Assembly: GCF_016808335.1 (NCBI RefSeq) | Contig: NC_053146.1 | Location: forward strand, 24,298,637 to 24,362,636 | Direction: 5' to 3' | Origin: Panicum virgatum | Lineage: Eukaryota; Streptophyta; Magnoliopsida; Poales; Poaceae | DNA length: 64,000 nt | Shown: positions 1 to 10,980 of the stretch, in pieces | Numbering within the stretch: position 1 is the first letter of the stretch | Layout of the letters: each line of letters starts with the position of its first letter | Made by a program: the position numbers and the translations under genes | Notes under the pieces: generated by a model | Told to the model about the DNA's origin: nothing | Seen by the model: the letters and a program-made list of their open reading frames with translations, nothing else | Databases searched by the model: none

Positions 1-548
1 GGGTAAGGCTTTCTCCAACCATTCCCCCCATCCAACTCCCCCCAAACGTACTATTTACTATATTTTACTACCTCCCTCCAAAAAATTCCTCCCCCTATAA
101 CTCCTTCTCTCCAACCATTCCCCCCATATCTATTCCCTCTATATACTATCACTCATTAACTAACTATTTATTTAACGTTTTTGAATTTTAAAAAAATCAT
201 ACAGTATTTGTATTGTCATAATACATATTATCATCGTGTTACGGGGCTCAAACGGAATTAATATCGCGAAGAAACGGTGTGATTAGAAATATAGAGGGAG
301 TTTCAACTCCCCCCATACGTGGGGGGAGTTCCATCTCTCCCCCTACGCAGGGGGCGCTTTAGGGGGAGCTGTTGGAGCGCTGCTCCCCCCAAAGCCCCCC
401 CTACGTAGGGTGGGGGGAGCTGTCCGGGGCTCCGTTGGAGCTCGCCTAAGAATCCGAAGCGGGGAGGAGGGAAAGCGTGGATTTATCGGTGTTCGGGAGG
501 AGGAAGACGGAAGAGATAGGAGGAGTGAGAGAGTGACACGCAGGCGGC
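1..548. other. C-rich low-complexity intergenic DNA
   Basis: No gene is visible. The left 160 bases are pyrimidine-rich, with an 18-base phrase (ctccaaccattcccccca) near 12 and again near 112. From about 300 to 450 there are runs such as ggggggag and its complement around two tacgtaggg/tacgtgggg phrases, so the DNA can fold back on itself locally. This could be the end of an unrecognised DNA transposon, but no terminal inverted repeat or target duplication can be fixed because the window begins inside it. Confidence 0.4.
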
Positions 549-785
549 TTCTTTTTTAGTTGCCAAAAATTTTTCTACGGTACCCGCCACATTAAATTTT
601 CGAACACATACATAAAACAATTAATATAGTTAAAAAAATAATTAATTATATAGTCTAACTGATTACCAAGAGATGAATCTTTTAAACTCAATTAATTCAT
701 GATTGGATATTATTTGTTAAATAACAATAAAATATACTACAGTATCAAAATCTAAACTTTTCCACCAACTAAATACGCCCTTATT
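549..785. mobile_element. Tourist-like MITE (MITE-A)
   Basis: The left end reads ttttagttgccaaaaatttt and the right end reads aaaacttttccaccaacta aatacgccc, followed by TTA. The interior has the usual phrases of this grass family (aaatatag-like, gagatgaatcttttaa, aattcatgattggatatt, gttaaataacaa). The ends are inverted but imperfect. Family assignment to PIF/Harbinger Tourist-like MITEs is from the phrases and the TTA next to the right end. It is non-coding. Confidence 0.6.
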
Positions 786-832
786 GCCGCGGCGTGTGTG
801 AGATGAAAGAGGGGAAGAGAGAAGGGCTTTTG

Positions 833-1115
833 AGGGGGCCTTTAGTTTCCAAAAATTTTTATCTCGAAATTTGTGTGTTCCTCTTTGGATACATGCATGG
901 AGTACTAAATGTAGTTAAACAATAAAAATAATTACACAGTTTGGATGTACACAAAGAGACGAATCTTTTGAGCCTAATTAATGCATGATTAGTCATAAGT
1001 GCTACAATAACTCACATGTGCTAATGATACAGTCAAATCACTCAAAAGATTCGTGTCACGTTTCCCAGGTGAGTTCTGAAATTAGTTTTTTAATTAGTGT
1101 CAGAAAAACCCTCCC
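833..1115. mobile_element. Tourist-like MITE, 3'-truncated (MITE-B)
   Basis: Starts with ggggcctttagtttccaaaaattttt and contains atacatgcatggagtactaaat, gagacgaatcttttgagcctaatt and ttcccaggtgagttctgaaattagtttttt, the hallmark order of a very common grass MITE. The expected right terminus (aactaaacaggccc) is missing; the copy stops at about 1115 next to MITE-C, so it is truncated. Non-coding. Confidence 0.65.
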
Positions 1116-1123
1116 AACACTTT

Positions 1124-1455
1124 GGCTGTGTTTGGTTGAAATACATGAAAATACTGTAGCAACTTTGACCACTAATTTAAAGTATTAAATGAAGTCTAAT
1201 TATAAAACCACCTTCAGAACCCCGTGTAAATCGCGAGACGAATCTAATAAGGCCTTTGACCGCGCGATTAGAGGATGATACTGTAGCATCACTATAGCAA
1301 ATCATCACTTAATTACCGCCACTAGATTCGTCTCGAAAAGTTACACATATCCCTAAAAAAGTTTTGTAAATAGACTTCATTTAATACTCTATGCATGCGA
1401 GATTTTCTTCTCGAAAAACGTGCGCGAAAAATTTCACTGGTAACCAAACACGGCC
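1124..1455. mobile_element. Tourist-like MITE (MITE-C)
   Basis: Terminal inverted repeat ggctgtgtttggtt at the left and aaccaaacacggcc at the right (13 of 14 pair). Internal phrases gtattaaatgaagtct, taaatcgcgagacgaatctaata and their inverted counterparts (agattcgtctcg, agacttcatttaatact) show that the whole element can fold as a hairpin. No clear TTA duplication is seen, so the exact ends may be a few bases off. Non-coding. Confidence 0.75.
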
Positions 1456-1649
1456 AAAAAAATTCATCAACTCGCCTCCCTCCAACATCTTTTTGGGTTC
1501 CCCAGGCAGGAGCAGCAGCTCGCTGCACACCAGCAGCTACAGCTGGTGCCTCTGCATCCATCCGTCTCGGAGTGACAGGGACTAGGGTCTTTTCGTGCCT
1601 AGCTTGCTTGTTCGAGTAGACGAGTACACCAAGCGGGCGAGATCCTTCA

Positions 1650-2000
1650 CTTCCAAATTTTCGGATTTTTTTTTAAAAAAACATCACATGGAATATTCAT
1701 ACAATATTCATACGCATGTATAGAGTATTAAATAAAATTTATTTATAATTTTTTAACAGTAATGCATTGTAAATCACGAGATGAACCTAATAAACATACT
1801 TAATTTATGATTTGCAACAATAATGCTACAATAACCATCCACTAATTATAAATTAATTATGAATTAATTAGTCTTATTAGATTCGTCTCGCGATTTATAA
1901 CCCATCTCCGTAAAAAAAATTGTAAATAGATTTTATTTAACATTCTAAATTAGCAAGATTCTTTTTCAAAAAAATTTGACAAAATAATCTAAACACGGCC
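1650..2000. mobile_element. Tourist-like MITE (MITE-D)
   Basis: Same family as MITE-C: it contains gagtattaaataaaatttattta, taaatcacgagatgaacctaata and the matching inverted phrases agattcgtctcgcgattta and aatagattttatttaacattct. The right end is aatctaaacacggcc; the left end (ttccaaattttcgg) is less certain. Non-coding. Confidence 0.65.
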
Positions 2001-2551
2001 AAACAAACACATCCCCCCAACCTTCCCTGCTTATTAGCTGGAGTCCAAGTGCAGAATTTAGAACCCAAGTCGAGAGTTTAGATGCAATCTTATGTCACCA
2101 TTGTTTTTTTAATGAAATATGTCACCATTGTTTTCAACTTGTAATCTCTTCATAGACTTGTGTTGTCATTTGCAACCGAAGATTGCATCAAGGAAGTAAC
2201 ATGGTTTGCATCATTTTTGCTGTCTCCATTTCCATCTCTCCAGGCTGTTCTTTTTATTGCAGTTATGATTTGCTTTTTATCTTTTATATTGTGGTGTGTG
2301 AGTAAATCCTCTTAGCCATGGTGCGCTCTCTACGCACAATGTAGCGTAACACGAGCAAATTGAGAATTAGTCTTAGATGAAGCTTTTGTCTCTACTGATC
2401 TTATGTGATACCCTGCTCGGCGGCTGCAGAAGTGTCTAGCATTAAAACAAAGCAAACAGATAATCCATTAAATGTATCTAGTATTCTAGTTGTAAAAATG
2501 CAAACAACAATTTGAACATACTGAATTCTTAGCAATAGAAAGCATGGCTGC
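2001..2551. other. intergenic DNA without a recognised feature
   Basis: AT-rich single-copy-looking sequence. Only short chance ORFs are present. No repeat termini, splice-like chain of exons or RNA gene is visible. Confidence 0.35.
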
Positions 2552-2696
2552 AAGAGGTACATGGTCATATCGAAGGGGCTCACGACGATGCAGTGGCAAG
2601 GTCGGGGGCTCCCGCCCAGGGTTCAAACCCTGGACGCTGCACCAATTAAGCTTTAATGGTTTCCGTATTTCTATCAAAAAAGAGATACATGGTCAT
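2552..2696 (+). mobile_element. short tRNA-derived SINE with target-site duplication
   Basis: A 111-base body (2569-2679) is flanked by a 17-base direct repeat, AAGAGGTACATGGTCAT at 2552-2568 and AAGAGATACATGGTCAT at 2680-2696, with one mismatch. The body has an RNA polymerase III A-box-like phrase (gatgcagtggcaagg, about 2588) and a good B-box (ggttcaaaccc, about 2620). It ends in a short A run. A polymerase III promoter, an A-tail and a long target duplication define a SINE. It is shorter than most plant SINEs and may be 5'-truncated or a minimal family. It depends on a LINE for movement (family knowledge). Confidence 0.75.
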
Positions 2697-3612
2697 CGGA
2701 AAAATAAAGTTATTGCTACAACAAATCAAGATCCGTATCGACTCACTGTTTTGTACCTCCTTTGTTCTTAAATATGAGTTCTTAGGAAGTTAATTAGTTG
2801 TGATTTTTAGCCTAATACATTCTGCAATTGGATTAACCTGTTAGTGTTGCATTACAAACAAACTTTAATTGTTTGACAAATGCTACCCGATGTGTAATTT
2901 GTGACTAGATTCCCTTAACAATGGGACACTTATGCATGTAGTTTTTATTCATGTTGATAATTCACCTATCTATTGATGTTTGATGGCCACCAGTGTGAGA
3001 TTTAGGTACAAGAATCGCGATCGTGTACTTGGAGCCACAGTAGAGAGCTGTTTCGGTTGCAATAAGAGAAGTCCTGTAAGTGACCAAGGCATAACGACTG
3101 CACTTAACGTGTCCTTCGTTGTTTACTGCCAATCGAATTTCTACTAGAGAGTAGAAAAATTATACTTAATCCAGATTAGGCAGACAGGAACTTTGCTTGT
3201 TGGACCTGAAGAGAATTGCATTGCCCATAAGGGTCAAAAGATGCTTGGAAGAGATATACAATCGGCTAGAACAAATAAAAAAAAACAGGGGGTTACTCGG
3301 TACAAATTGTCTCAAATAGCATGCCGGCCATAAGGGTCAAAAGATGCTCATAATCCCTATTGATTGTGGGATCGCCTTGCCCATACGGAGTATATCCTAA
3401 TATTCGAGAAGAAATGAGCCAATTATTTTAACACTATGTGCCTCATGTAAGTTGGACTTATCATGCCAACAACAAAAAAATAAGCTCTAAACGATTACCG
3501 CTGATGACCTGATGTTCAAAATTTTTAACCATATATGTATGAATTATGATGTGCGTGTGTACGTGCACAGGTACTAGTAACTTGGTAGACGATAGGTTAC
3601 ATGAATTCAGTT
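2697..3612. other. intergenic DNA; 21-bp direct repeat
   Basis: No gene found. A 21-base phrase (ccataagggtcaaaagatgct) occurs at 3225-3245 and again at 3328-3348, about 103 bases apart, and a degenerate third piece (ttgcccatacgg) lies near 3378. This suggests an old local tandem duplication. Confidence 0.4.
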
Positions 3613-3894
3613 GGTGTGTTTAGATCATTTTGGCAAAAAACTTTGAAAGAAAATCTTATTAATTTAGAGTATTAAATAAAATTTATTTATAAAACTTTTT
3701 GCACAGATGGATTGTAAATCGCGAGATAAATCTAATGAGCTTAATTAATTTATAATTAATATATAATTAGTGGATGGTTACTGTAGCATCACTGTTGCAA
3801 ATCATGGATTAAGTAGGCTTGTTAGATTCATCTCGCGATTTACAACTCATCCGTACAAAAAAATTTATAAATAGATTTTATTTAATACTTTATG
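3613..3894. mobile_element. Tourist-like MITE (MITE-E), left part, split by Tat-A
   Basis: Starts ggtgtgtttagatc and carries the family phrases taaatcgcgagataaatctaatgag and tagattcatctcgcgattta. It stops at TTATG, where Tat-A begins, and resumes at 16177 with TTATG and gtgtccaaacattcgatgtga, ending near 16236 (gtatctaaacaattc). Rejoining the two pieces gives an ordinary MITE, which proves that Tat-A inserted into it. Confidence 0.75.
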
Positions 3895-4994
3895 TGTCGT
3901 GGTGTGCAAACCCACAGCCGGGTGGCGTAATGCACCCGCCTAAACCCAGATGGTGAGTACTCGGGGGTAGCTAGGATTAGCCCAATCTAGATGCAAGAAC
4001 ACGATGAACACAACATGTTTAGAGTGGTTCGGGCCGCCGGAGCGTAATACCCTACGTCCACTGTGTGTTGTATTGCTAGTGCTCTCAAGAGGTTGGGAAC
4101 GGGATTCTTCGGAGTGAATCCGAGCTTGTGTTGTGAGAGTGTCCAGAGAGTCTGGATTGTGCAGCGAGCGCCTCCCTTTTATATCTCAAGGGAGGCGCGT
4201 ACATGGCCGTTGAGTCCCCGACAGGTGGGCCCAACGATGTTGTATTTAATACGAATGTCCTAGCGCTTTTATGGAGCTACGCCTGGGAAATATTTTATTC
4301 CGGGATTTCCTTGCCTTGCCCATGGGAATTTTCCGTCCGGCATAGCCATGCCCTGTCTTGTCAAAACGGCGCCAGAGCATAGCTTGCGGCGCAGCTTGCC
4401 GTAGCCTGCCGCGTAGCTGAACGGGCCGTGTAGCTTGTGGCGTAGGCGGTATGATGAAAGGGTGCCGTGCCGTCGTATCCATTTAATGCGGTAGACAAGC
4501 TCTGCGCGGATGCGGTGCATGCGGCTGCACTGTGTACCTCGGTAATATGCGGTCTACAGTGAGGCCTGACAAAAGCTGCCCCGCGCGCCGCGGCGGCAGA
4601 GCACGCCTCAACTACCCGCATTGAATGCGGTGGGTGGGCGAGTCTCCCAGCAAAAGACTCGCGCCCGCGCCTGCGCCTGCGGGACACGTGGCGCCCCCGG
4701 ACCCCGCCCCGGCGGTATATTGGTTCTTCGCGCGTGGGAGGTCCGGACGGACACGGGGACGTCCCGGACCCATATGGGGGGTCTGAGCCCTCGGCTGTTG
4801 GCGCGGAGCTTCCCTTCCTCAGGGACACGTGGCATCACCGGACCCGTTCCCAGAGCGAGGAACGGGTCCGGGGCCGTTGGCCTGGTGAGGTAAGAGCCGT
4901 ACCCCTGGGGCCTGGCTGCTCGTAGTTATGGATGACTACGCGAGTCCTGCCTTGTTGCAGTATGAGTGGGTATCCCTGCTACAGGGTACCGACA
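3895..4994 (-). repeat. Tat-A 3' LTR (left)
   Basis: 1,100 bases, in direct repeat with 15104-16176. Starts TGTCGTGG and ends ACCGACA on the plus strand. In element orientation a TATA-like box (gatataaaaggg; plus-strand cccttttatatc near 4176-4188) marks the probable core promoter. It differs from the other LTR by small indels, such as an extra block around 4600 containing gccgcggcggcagagc and the stretch near 4921-4950. Confidence 0.93.
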
Positions 4995-5638
4995 GTGGCC
5001 CCCGGGCCCGCCTCGGGAAAGGCTACGAACCCGCAGGTGGGGCCACTACTATGATCTAGCTCTGCATAACTTGAAGCCTCCAGCGTTAGACTGTGCGCGC
5101 TGCAGGAGTCTTGTCCGGCTTTGACCATCCATCGGGTTTCTCGCTGCCTCATCACATCGCAACGGCTTACTGACTCGTGGCCCCCACACACAGTGGTACA
5201 CCTAGTCACACGAGCGACGCTTGGCATTGTTGCGGCCGTGGTAATGGAATTTTTACCACCAGCGCAAATCCCGAAAAGCCTGGTCTTGCCAGCGCTTCAT
5301 GCGCGCACGTAAGCTCAGCTTCCGCCTCGCTTCGCGCGCGGGCGACGGTTCAGATCCCGCCTTTTCACACCTTCGTTTGTTACCCGCCTCTCCTGATAGG
5401 CGGGCCTGGGCCCCCTTGTCATGGACCGTGCGTCTAACACCAGGCGTGAGCGTCGCTTGGCTTCTAGAGACGGTTTCGGGGAGCGCAGGATGGATCAGGC
5501 TTCATAAGGGGCCGAACCGCATACCGCGGTTACTTTTCCGCATTCGCCTTCTTCCTTCCAAACCTTTGCGCCCCTTTGCCTTCGAGCCTCCTCGCCCCTT
5601 GCTCTTCTGCGCAGATTGTTCCTCGCCACCATAGCAAG
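4995..5638. other. Tat-A untranslated DNA between 3' LTR and aORF
   Basis: GC-rich, no clear ORF on either strand. It would hold the polypurine tract on the minus strand (gggggccac next to the LTR is a candidate: the plus strand reads gtggcccccgggcc) and the upstream region of the plus-strand aORF. No convincing TATA box is visible. Confidence 0.5.
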
Positions 5639-8600
5639 ATGGTGTCCCTCGTTCGTCCCCATCGTTTCCAAACCGAGGTGGAACTGAATGTGGTGCGCCG
5701 CTTGCTTGGGTGGAGTCCACAGGAGATTGCCTGGGGAATTCGAGCAGGCTCGGTTCCCCTCGGTGATCTGTGCGCCGGGGAATTTGTGCTGTTTATTTCG
5801 CACATTTCTACCGGCATGGGGCTGCCGATTTCTTCATTCTTCCTACTGCTGCTGGAGGATTTCGGCCTCCAGCTCCAGCATCTCACGCCCCACTCCATCC
5901 TTCTGACATCAATCTTCGTCCACCTATGCGAGATGTTCGTGGGGGTGCGGCCCTGCGTCATTCTCTTCTGCCACTTCTTCGTCCTGGTAAAGTCCGGGAA
6001 GGGCAAGGATGAAGTGGGGGCGTACTGCTTCCAGACGAGGAACGATCTGCAGACGCCCTACATCCCCGGGCTTACTGGCGGGAAGTGGGAGGATTAGCGC
6101 AAGGAGTGGGTGATCGCCACCACCGATGCCAACGAGCGCCTCATCATGCCGACCGAGGGACCCGCCTCCGACCGCCGGTCCTGGAGGGCCAAGCCGTCCC
6201 TGCTGTCGGAGTTTGACCCCGTGCTGAGCAAGATCAGGACACTGGCGGAGAGCGGCCTCACCTCGCTGCACGTGCTCGGGGACTTCCTGAAGCGCCGGAT
6301 CGCCCCTCTGAAGCAGCGGCCGCGTCCTGCCTGGAGCTTCACCGGACTCCAAGATTGCAGCAGGACCCACCACGGGGAGGGCAGCGATCTGACCCAGGAA
6401 GGCCTGGAGGTCATGGTGTGGGCGGTGACGGGGGAGATCTTCGTCCCGGAGCACCTGATCCTCCCTCAGGGTGTCGTTCACCTGAGGGCTGCGATGCTGG
6501 CCACTCTACCGACCCTCGACGACGGTGGGCTAGCGGCGCGCCAAACTGGGGGCGACCCGGAACGTGGGGTCCGGATCCCCGGTGCGTCTGAGAAACAGGC
6601 CGTGAATAGCGCCGCAGGGTCTGGCCCTTCTGCCAAGGGCAAGCAGGCCGTGGCTGGTAGCTCTATCGCGAGCGGTCCCAGCTAGGCCTGGAGCAGCTCC
6701 GGCGCATCGCCGGAGGAGGTGAGCCGGCGCAGGTTGCACCGTAGTGACGGGACCCCAGTTATGGAGCCCACTGCAAAGCATTAGAGTGCCACTGAGGACG
6801 CGGGCCAGGGTAGCTCCCGGGCCCCCGGCTCACGCGGGACCCCTGGAGTAGCCATGCCGCCACCACCACCGCCGGGAGGTGCCTCACCCCGGCAGCAGCA
6901 GCAGCCTCCACCACCACTGCCACCACCAGGGCAGCAGCAGCAGCAGCCCCGAAGTACGCCTCCGCCGCCGCCACGGCAGCAACAGCATCCTCCACCACCA
7001 CCGCCACCACCAGGGCAGCAGCAGCCACGAGGTGCGCCTCCGCCGCCGCCACGGCAGCAGTGGTCACCCAGCCTCCGTGGACGCTGGAGACCCGGTGCTT
7101 CGGGGTAATTGTTCTTCCGTTCACTCCCCTTATTCCTGATGCTTCGCTTTTTGCTAAAGAGCTTCTTCTCTTCGTTTGCCAGGGCCTCTCGCCCAGGCAG
7201 CTCTTCCGACACCGCTGGCTCATCAGCGGGGGTCCAGGTGACTGGTGCTTCGGCGGCAATGGCGGAAGCGACGGCGGATGTGGGAACCTCGGGTGCGGCG
7301 ACCTCCGCTAACCCGATGGCGCCCAACGCGGCGGCGGCAGATGCGCCAGTGCCAGGCGCAGCAACGCCCGATGTGGTGGCCCCCCGAGACCCCGGCTACG
7401 GTGGCAGACGCGCCGACACCGGGCTTGGCGGCGGCGAGCACAGTGGCAGCGGACGCAGCAGCATCAAGCACCTCGGTACCCCGTGGGCCCGTCGTCTGTG
7501 CCAGATGTCCCCACCCCCAGCTCAAAACCTGCAGCAGACGAAGAGCTGGAGGTGGTCTCTGGTAGAGGGCTCTTGCAGGGTCCCCCAGAGGAGGATGCAG
7601 TTCCCCTCCCCCGGATGCTGGTCCAGGTCCGGCGAACGATAGAAGAGGCGACTTCTACTGCCAAGGCAGCATTCCGGTGGGAGTGGGCAGCTCTAGAGAG
7701 CGAGCGTCAGCGCCTCAGCGACTGGCACATCCGCCTGGAGGAGCGCACGAAGGCCGAGGCCTCCCGTGCTGCCACCGCCCGGTCCGAGCTTGAGGCCGAC
7801 CTTGAGTCCTATAGGAAAGGGCTCCGGAAGGTGTTCGACCGGGAGCTCGCGGCGGCGGGACGGGAGAAAGCCCTGGCGTTGCGGGAGGAGGCTATTGCCA
7901 AGGACGAGGCCAGCCTTGCAGCCCAGCGATCCGAGCTCGAGTCTCGCAGCCAGGGACTCGAGGTCCGCAAGCAGGAGCACGACAAACTCTCCGAGTCCCT
8001 ACATCAATGGCGCTAGTAGCTGTAGGAGACCGCCAGCCAGCAGGCTGTTGCCGAGATGGTGCTCGAGGAGGGGAGGAAGTCCCTTGCACGGCGGGAATCC
8101 CTCACCTCCAGCATGGAGTAGGCCCTTGCGCGCCAGCACGAGTGTCTTAAGACCCTGAAGGAGTCAGCGGCGCAGAAGGAGGCCTCGCTCCAGGAGAAGA
8201 CCCACCAGCTGGAGGCGGCTCAGGCGGCACTGGATGCCCAGGTGCAGGAGGCAGTCCAGGAGGCAGCCCGGAAGCTGCAGGAGAACCAGCGCATGGGGGC
8301 CCAATGAATCATCGACTGGGCGAGCGAAGCAAGCTCAGCTCTGGTGCCACTTGGAATGAGTCCAATCCAAGTGACGGAGCCGCCAGCTTCAAGTGCTGAC
8401 GCCCTCCCAGTGCTGAACTCTGCTTCAGATAGACTCCGGCGCCTGGAGCCGATCCTCGCTGGCCACCTTGAAGCCGAGGGCCATGAGCTGTGCCGGATGG
8501 TGGCGGAGTACATTTTGACCTGCCTCCGGAGCCACGACCCTGCCATCTCGCTAGCCACCGTCGTCGATGGTTTAGTGGCGGAGACGGAAGCCTCCGCTCG

Positions 8601-8667
8601 GGAAAGCGTGCGGGAGGTCGTCGACTTCATTGCTGCTTATTTCAAGCGGGAGCCTGCAGATTCCTGA
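5639..8667 (+). pseudogene. Tat-A antisense aORF, Transposase_28-like / coiled-coil protein, decayed
   Basis: Read from ATG 5639. The first part (to 6097) resembles the plant 'putative gypsy-type transposon' domain (Transposase_28, PF04195), with GEFVLFISHISTGMGLPISS and SILLTSIFVHLCEMFVGVRP. The same frame continues to 6685 after a TAG at 6095 that replaces a Trp codon. A Pro/Gln-rich linker follows (6854-7104), then a probable 78-base intron (GT at 7105, pyrimidine-rich tract, CAG at 7180-7182), Ala-rich sequence, a frameshift at about 7400-7480, and a long coiled coil rich in Glu, Arg and Ala (7483-8330). The C-terminal helix ends at 8667. Further in-frame stops are TAG at 8014, 8017, 8023 and 8119, and TGA at 8305. 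It is antisense to gag-pol. Its function is not established; such additional ORFs are known from Tat elements. Confidence 0.75.
6854..7104 (+). repeat. CCA/CAG-rich microsatellite encoding a Pro/Gln linker
   Basis: Three degenerate units of about 50-60 bases, each made of a CCN run (Pro) and a CAG run (Gln), in the same reading frame as the aORF N-terminal half. The antisense strand reads as Gly/Cys or Ala/Val-rich nonsense ORFs, which are shadows. Replication slippage probably makes its length variable. Confidence 0.7.
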
Positions 8668-10121
8668 GCTGGACCATCACAACAGTAGAACTTTTGTTTT
8701 TTGTGTTATGTAAAAATATTGTACTTGTTGAAATTTTAATAGAAGAAAATTTCAACTTAGCTGTTTGTCAGTTGCTCTGGTTTGCGGTATGCAGCACCCC
8801 GGCGCCCAGGCCCCCTGGTAGATAGGTTCATCTGTTAGAACCTATCTGGCATCCGAGCCGAGAAGACGCTCCGGACCCCCGTATGAGGTTGAGCAAGTGT
8901 CCTTGGGCATAGGTGTAGCATAGATTGCAAGTCAAACGAGTGACTTATTCCCTGTATAGCAGAAAAAACTATAGAGAGGAAAATCAAACTCGCTGGGATG
9001 GTAGTAATGATACTGCAACTTAGCTGTTTGACGCATGCAGAATCGATCATTGGTATCTGGCTCAAAGCGAACGCTCCGGGCCCCTAGGAGACAGGCTCAG
9101 TTGTTTGAGTCTATCTACCACCGAGGCTGGATCTCGATCTGCATGAATCCTTAAAGCGGATGCCGGGGCCCCCTGGTAGGTAGGCTCAATGGTTCGAGGC
9201 TAGCTACCACCAGTTAAGGCTTAACCTGCATACCACTCAAAGTCAAAGCTTAGTAGCAGGCCCGCGGGACCTATTCTGAACCGGCCCCCAAGCTAGTATG
9301 AGGTCCGGAGCTCCGGATGCGCAGGTCCAGGCAGCACGATGCTTGTTACAGAGTGGTGGAGTGTATAGGCTTAGGGTACGGAACTAGGCTAAGCCGCTAC
9401 ACAGGGCTCCGGACCACTCCAGGAAACAATCACGACTTTACCGGACCTAGCTTCGACGTTCCAGACCCCTCCGTAGCAGTGGGTGAGGCCATTTTGTCAT
9501 ACTCGATCCTTTGAGATATGGAGCTGGACCTGCCGTGTAGGACTTAGGAAGCCAACCCTTGAGCTAGAACGAGGTCCGAGCCCCTAATTACCCAGCTCCG
9601 GGTACTAGAGCACTCGTTACAGGGTGGTGGAGCATGTAGGCTTTTGGTACGGAACCGGCTAAGCGGCTACACAGAACTCCGGACCACCCCAGGAAACAAG
9701 CACCCCCTCTCCAGAGTAGGTCCCTAGGGGTCTGGACCCCTCTCCCAGCAGCAAGGGGGTCCGGGCCCGTACGGCAGCCCGGCAACTCAATACAGATCTT
9801 AGCTGTAGCGACAAGAGTGAAAGTCCACGTGGGGGTTAGAAAGGGAAAAAGCTCGAGAATCGAAATGCGAAATAAAATTTTGATACAAAGACAGAACTGG
9901 GAGAAAATCTTTCCTTTGCAACTTGATATACATGGCTTGCGTGATGGATGCCAGAGGCCGGGTTTATGAGGGCGGACCTCTACTGCTCTGGGCCGCACGT
10001 TAATGCTAGCCGATGGTGCGATGGATGCCAGAGGCCGGGTTTACGAGGACAGACCCCCACCGCTCTAGACCGCACGCTAATTCTATCTTATTACAAAGGA
10101 ACAATTCATTTCCTGCTATGT
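8668..10121. repeat. Tat-A spacer with internal duplications
   Basis: Non-coding spacer between the aORF and the end of pol. It contains (1) a segment of about 105 bases at 9328-9433 repeated at 9600-9705 (both with gttacag.gtggtggag and ggaccac.ccaggaaaca); (2) a 77-base tandem pair at 9942-10018 and 10019-10086 (both starting gatggatgccagaggccggg); and (3) three copies of a phrase like ggtaggctcaatggttcgag near 8817, 9088 and 9172. The motif tccggaccc recurs throughout. Confidence 0.75.
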
Positions 10122-10817
10122 CTAAGTGTAAAACCTACGCAAATGCTCTATGTTCCATGGGTTGGGTAGCGGCACCCCTTCTTCTGTGGCAAGGTGAATG
10201 CATCCGGGCCGGCATACTTCTGTAACCTTGAAGGGACCCTCCCCGCTGGGGGAGAGTTTGTGGAGTCCTGCTCGGTTCAGGATCCGCCTTAGGACGAAGT
10301 CCCCAGCCCGGAGCTCCCTACTGTGCACGAATCGTTGATGATAACGCCTTAGCGCCTGGTTGTAGCATGCATTTTGGATTGTTGCTCGCCACCTTTGTTC
10401 GTCAACGAAGTCCACATCATCACGCCGCAGTTGTTCCTGCATGGATTTATCAAAAGCCTGGACCCGTGGTGAGCCCAGTTGAATTTCCAGGGGAAGGCAT
10501 GCTTCAGCCCCATAGACCAGGAAGAATGGGGTCTCCCCGGTGGCTCGGCTGGGTGTGGTCCGGTTGCCCCATAGCACGCACAGAAGCTCATCAACCCATT
10601 TTGCACCATGCTTCTTCAAGCAGTTATAGGTGCGGGTCTTGAGTCCCCTAAGGACCTCTGCATTCGCTCTCTCGACCTGTCCATTGCTGCGGGGATGTGC
10701 CACGGACGCAAAGCATAGTTGGATGCCGATGTCCTTGCAGTACTCTTGGAAGAGTCTGCTTTTGAATTGGGTCCCGTTGTCCGCGATGATGCGGTTTGGG
10801 ACGCTAAATCTGCACAC
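10122..10817 (-). CDS. Tat-A integrase, catalytic core C-terminal half and C-terminal domain
   Basis: 231 residues. The second catalytic Asp is D13 in ADNGTQF and the catalytic Glu is E49 in NGQVERAN, giving the DD35E spacing of retroviral-type integrases. The first Asp (VDILEPFP..) lies upstream in another frame at about 10950, so a frameshift separates it from this ORF. The C-terminal part has the GEGPFKV...HLATEEGVPLPNPWNIEHLRRFY pattern of Tat elements, where the protein normally ends. It inserts element cDNA into chromosomes. Start given as the first Met of the open frame; the real product is a polyprotein segment. Confidence 0.88.
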   Translation of the reverse strand: MCRFSVPNRIIADNGTQFKSRLFQEYCKDIGIQLCFASVAHPRSNGQVERANAEVLRGLKTRTYNCLKKHGAKWVDELLCVLWGNRTTPSRATGETPFFLVYGAEACLPLEIQLGSPRVQAFDKSMQEQLRRDDVDFVDEQRWRATIQNACYNQALRRYHQRFVHSRELRAGDFVLRRILNRAGLHKLSPSGEGPFKVTEVCRPGCIHLATEEGVPLPNPWNIEHLRRFYT

Positions 10818-10980
10818 AATGAACTTGAGGATTGCGACTGCTGATTTTTTTGGTGATTTTCACCATAGGGGTAACCTCCGGCCATTTTGTGAATTTGTCA
10901 ATGGCGACATAGAGGAACTGGTACCCGCCGACGGCCCGGGGGAACGGCTCCAGGATATCCACGCCCCATACGGCAAATGG

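Noticed and set aside
2585..2650. tRNA gene
   Set aside because: A and B box-like motifs are present, but no cloverleaf with paired acceptor stem could be drawn and a target duplication marks it as a SINE.
4995..5015. Primer-binding site inside the left LTR of Tat-A
   Set aside because: gtggcccccgggcc does not match the site found at the other LTR; gag-pol orientation shows that the left LTR is the 3' LTR, so this side should hold the polypurine tract.
6759..7326. Minus-strand Gly/Cys/Ala/Val-rich ORFs of 166 and 181 codons
   Set aside because: They are the antisense of the CCA/CAG-rich linker in the aORF; composition alone keeps them open.
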